From NCBI RefSeq assembly GCF_024734385.1, contig NZ_JANHAP010000003.1, forward strand, positions 1 through 64,000: a stretch of DNA of 64,000 bases. The letters are read 5' to 3'. Both the position numbers and the translations under genes were made by a program. Source of the DNA: Dasania sp. GY-MA-18 (GTDB taxonomy: Bacteria; Pseudomonadota; Gammaproteobacteria; Pseudomonadales; Dasaniaceae). The stretch's first letter is position 1; the number at the start of each line of letters is the position of its first letter. The notes under the pieces were generated by a model. That model was not told the origin of the DNA. It saw nothing but the letters and a program-made list of their open reading frames with translations, and ran no database searches. This document shows, piece by piece, positions 62,939 through 64,000 of the stretch.

Positions 62939-63790
62939 TTATTCTGATTTTCTTAATGACTGCAGCCCGCGGTTTACTTTTTGTAGGTGCTCACCAATGG
63001 CGGGGCCTTTGGCCTTGGATACACCTACGGCCAGAATATCAATCACAGCCATATGGGCGATGCGTGAGGGCAGTGGTGTGTAGTTTTCGGTGTCTTCTTC
63101 CACATCTATATGCAGGGGGATATCGCACTCCAGCGCTACCGGGGTATTACTGGGCGCTAAGCCAATAATGGTGGCCCCTGACTCTTTCACTAAGCTCATG
63201 GCATCTAGCAGTATTTGGGTGCGGCCAGATTGGGAGATGGCGACCACCACATCCTCGTCGGTGAGTGACATGGCCGACATGGCTTGGATATGGGGATCGG
63301 AGTAGGCAGAAGAGGGGATTTGCAGGCGGAAAAACTTATGCTGAGCATCGGTGGCCACCGGGCTGGAAGCACCAAAGCCGTAAAACTCTACCCGCCTAGC
63401 CAGCATTAGCGCGGCCACGGCCTGCTCTATGGTGTATACATCTATGCTATCGCGCACCCGCTTTAAGGTGTCTATGGTGGAGTCGAACACCTTGTTGGTG
63501 TATTCCCGCGCCGAGTCGGACTCGTTAAGGCTAAACTCCTGGTATTGCGAGTTGTGGGCAATGTGTTGGGCCAGCAGCACCTTAAAATCCTGAAAGCCAC
63601 TGCAACCTATGGCGCGGCAAAAGCGCACCACGGTAGGCTCGCTAACATCGGCGGCACTGGCCAGGTCGACAATGCGGCGGTGTATGACCTCGCCGGGGTT
63701 GGCCAGCACATACTCAGCAACCTTGCGCTCGGACTTGCGCAAATTGGGCTCACAGCTTTCTATAATTTTAATAATATTACGTGGCTTCAC
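62939..63790 (-). CDS. hexR: RpiR-family regulator, HexR-like
   Basis: Regulator of sugar-phosphate metabolism. An N-terminal helix-turn-helix (LRKSERKVAEYVLANP, SEPTVVRFCRAIG) is followed by a SIS sugar-phosphate domain (FYGFGASSPVATDAQHKFFR, ISQSGRTQ). The match to Pseudomonas HexR, which responds to KDPG and controls glucose genes, is good through both domains, but no zwf or edd genes are here to confirm. It has 283 residues. Confidence 0.85.
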   Translation of the reverse strand: MKPRNIIKIIESCEPNLRKSERKVAEYVLANPGEVIHRRIVDLASAADVSEPTVVRFCRAIGCSGFQDFKVLLAQHIAHNSQYQEFSLNESDSAREYTNKVFDSTIDTLKRVRDSIDVYTIEQAVAALMLARRVEFYGFGASSPVATDAQHKFFRLQIPSSAYSDPHIQAMSAMSLTDEDVVVAISQSGRTQILLDAMSLVKESGATIIGLAPSNTPVALECDIPLHIDVEEDTENYTPLPSRIAHMAVIDILAVGVSKAKGPAIGEHLQKVNRGLQSLRKSE

Positions 63791-63923
63791 GGCGGCCCTT
63801 AGTCTTGGCTACAGATATTGGTGAGGGTAGTGGGTAAAAGGGGAGTGTAACCATTTTTTTTAAATCCGTCCCCTGCACAATTGCAGAATAACTGCGCAAT
63901 GAATTCTGATAGAATCCCTCGCC

Positions 63924-64000
63924 ATGGATGTTTCTCATATACTCAACGATTTAAACGACGCTCAACGGCAAGCTGTTGCGGCGCCTCCTTCTAATATGCT
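63924..64000 (+). CDS. uvrD: DNA helicase II UvrD (5' end only)
   Basis: The first 25 codons (MDVSHILNDLNDAQRQAVAA then PPSNM) match the UvrD start closely; the P-loop lies just beyond the window edge. An extended -10 (TG-A-TAGAAT, 63907-63915) ends only eight bases before the ATG, so a transcript from it would be leaderless or nearly so. I see no clear LexA box. Confidence 0.85.
   Translation, partial: MDVSHILNDLNDAQRQAVAAPPSNM

Overview
The window is a piece of a gammaproteobacterial chromosome around the replication origin. The order glmS-glmU-atpCDGAHFEBI-parB-parA-rsmG-mnmG, then mnmE-yidC-yidD-rnpA-rpmH, then dnaA-dnaN-recF-gyrB, then plsC-gmhB-glyS-glyQ and an lpxL-like gene matches the Pseudomonas-type origin region. 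Protein flavour and codon habits (many ATA, CTA and AGC codons), a PEP-CTERM protein and a proton-type ATP synthase suggest a free-living, probably marine or aquatic gammaproteobacterium (Cellvibrionales-like is my guess, not proven).

Region 1 (1-13809) is the right-hand part of a true Tn7-family transposon inserted at the classical attTn7 site. tnsA, tnsB, tnsC, tnsD and tnsE are all present, appear intact and overlap one another. The right end carries three TnsB-like repeats at exact 20-bp spacing, and its terminus lies 25 bp past the glmS stop codon. Cargo inside the element is a type I restriction-modification operon (membrane protein of unknown function, hsdR, hsdM, and an hsdS cut short in its second recognition domain). 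The left end of the element is outside the window.

Region 2 (13810-29024) holds amino-sugar synthesis genes (glmS, glmU), the nine-gene ATP synthase operon with a clear promoter and terminator, chromosome partition genes (parA, parB), and the rsmG and mnmG RNA modification genes. All are on the minus strand.

Region 3 (29025-40318) is the origin region. The mnmG-mnmE gap is AT-rich on one side, carries five good DnaA boxes, and has a G-quadruplex motif. A second cluster of three boxes lies before dnaA. Two identical 16-bp parS sites sit inside recF. The rpmH-rnpA-yidD-yidC block (minus) and dnaA-dnaN-recF-gyrB block (plus) diverge from the rpmH-dnaA gap.

Region 4 (40319-64000) is mixed: a lineage-specific insert (TraF-like barrel, MFS transporter, DUF4382 lipoprotein, PutP), the conserved plsC-gmhB-glyS-glyQ operon, an LpxL-type acyltransferase, djlA, a thioesterase, metY, three transporters (CDF, ZIP, SulP), a glutaredoxin-like protein, ynfA, a PEP-CTERM protein with a sigma-54-type promoter, an AraC regulator divergent from an AhpD-like and a thioredoxin-like gene, a Fic-like protein lacking the catalytic histidine, a HexR-like regulator, and the first codons of uvrD. 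I saw no tRNA, rRNA or CRISPR array.
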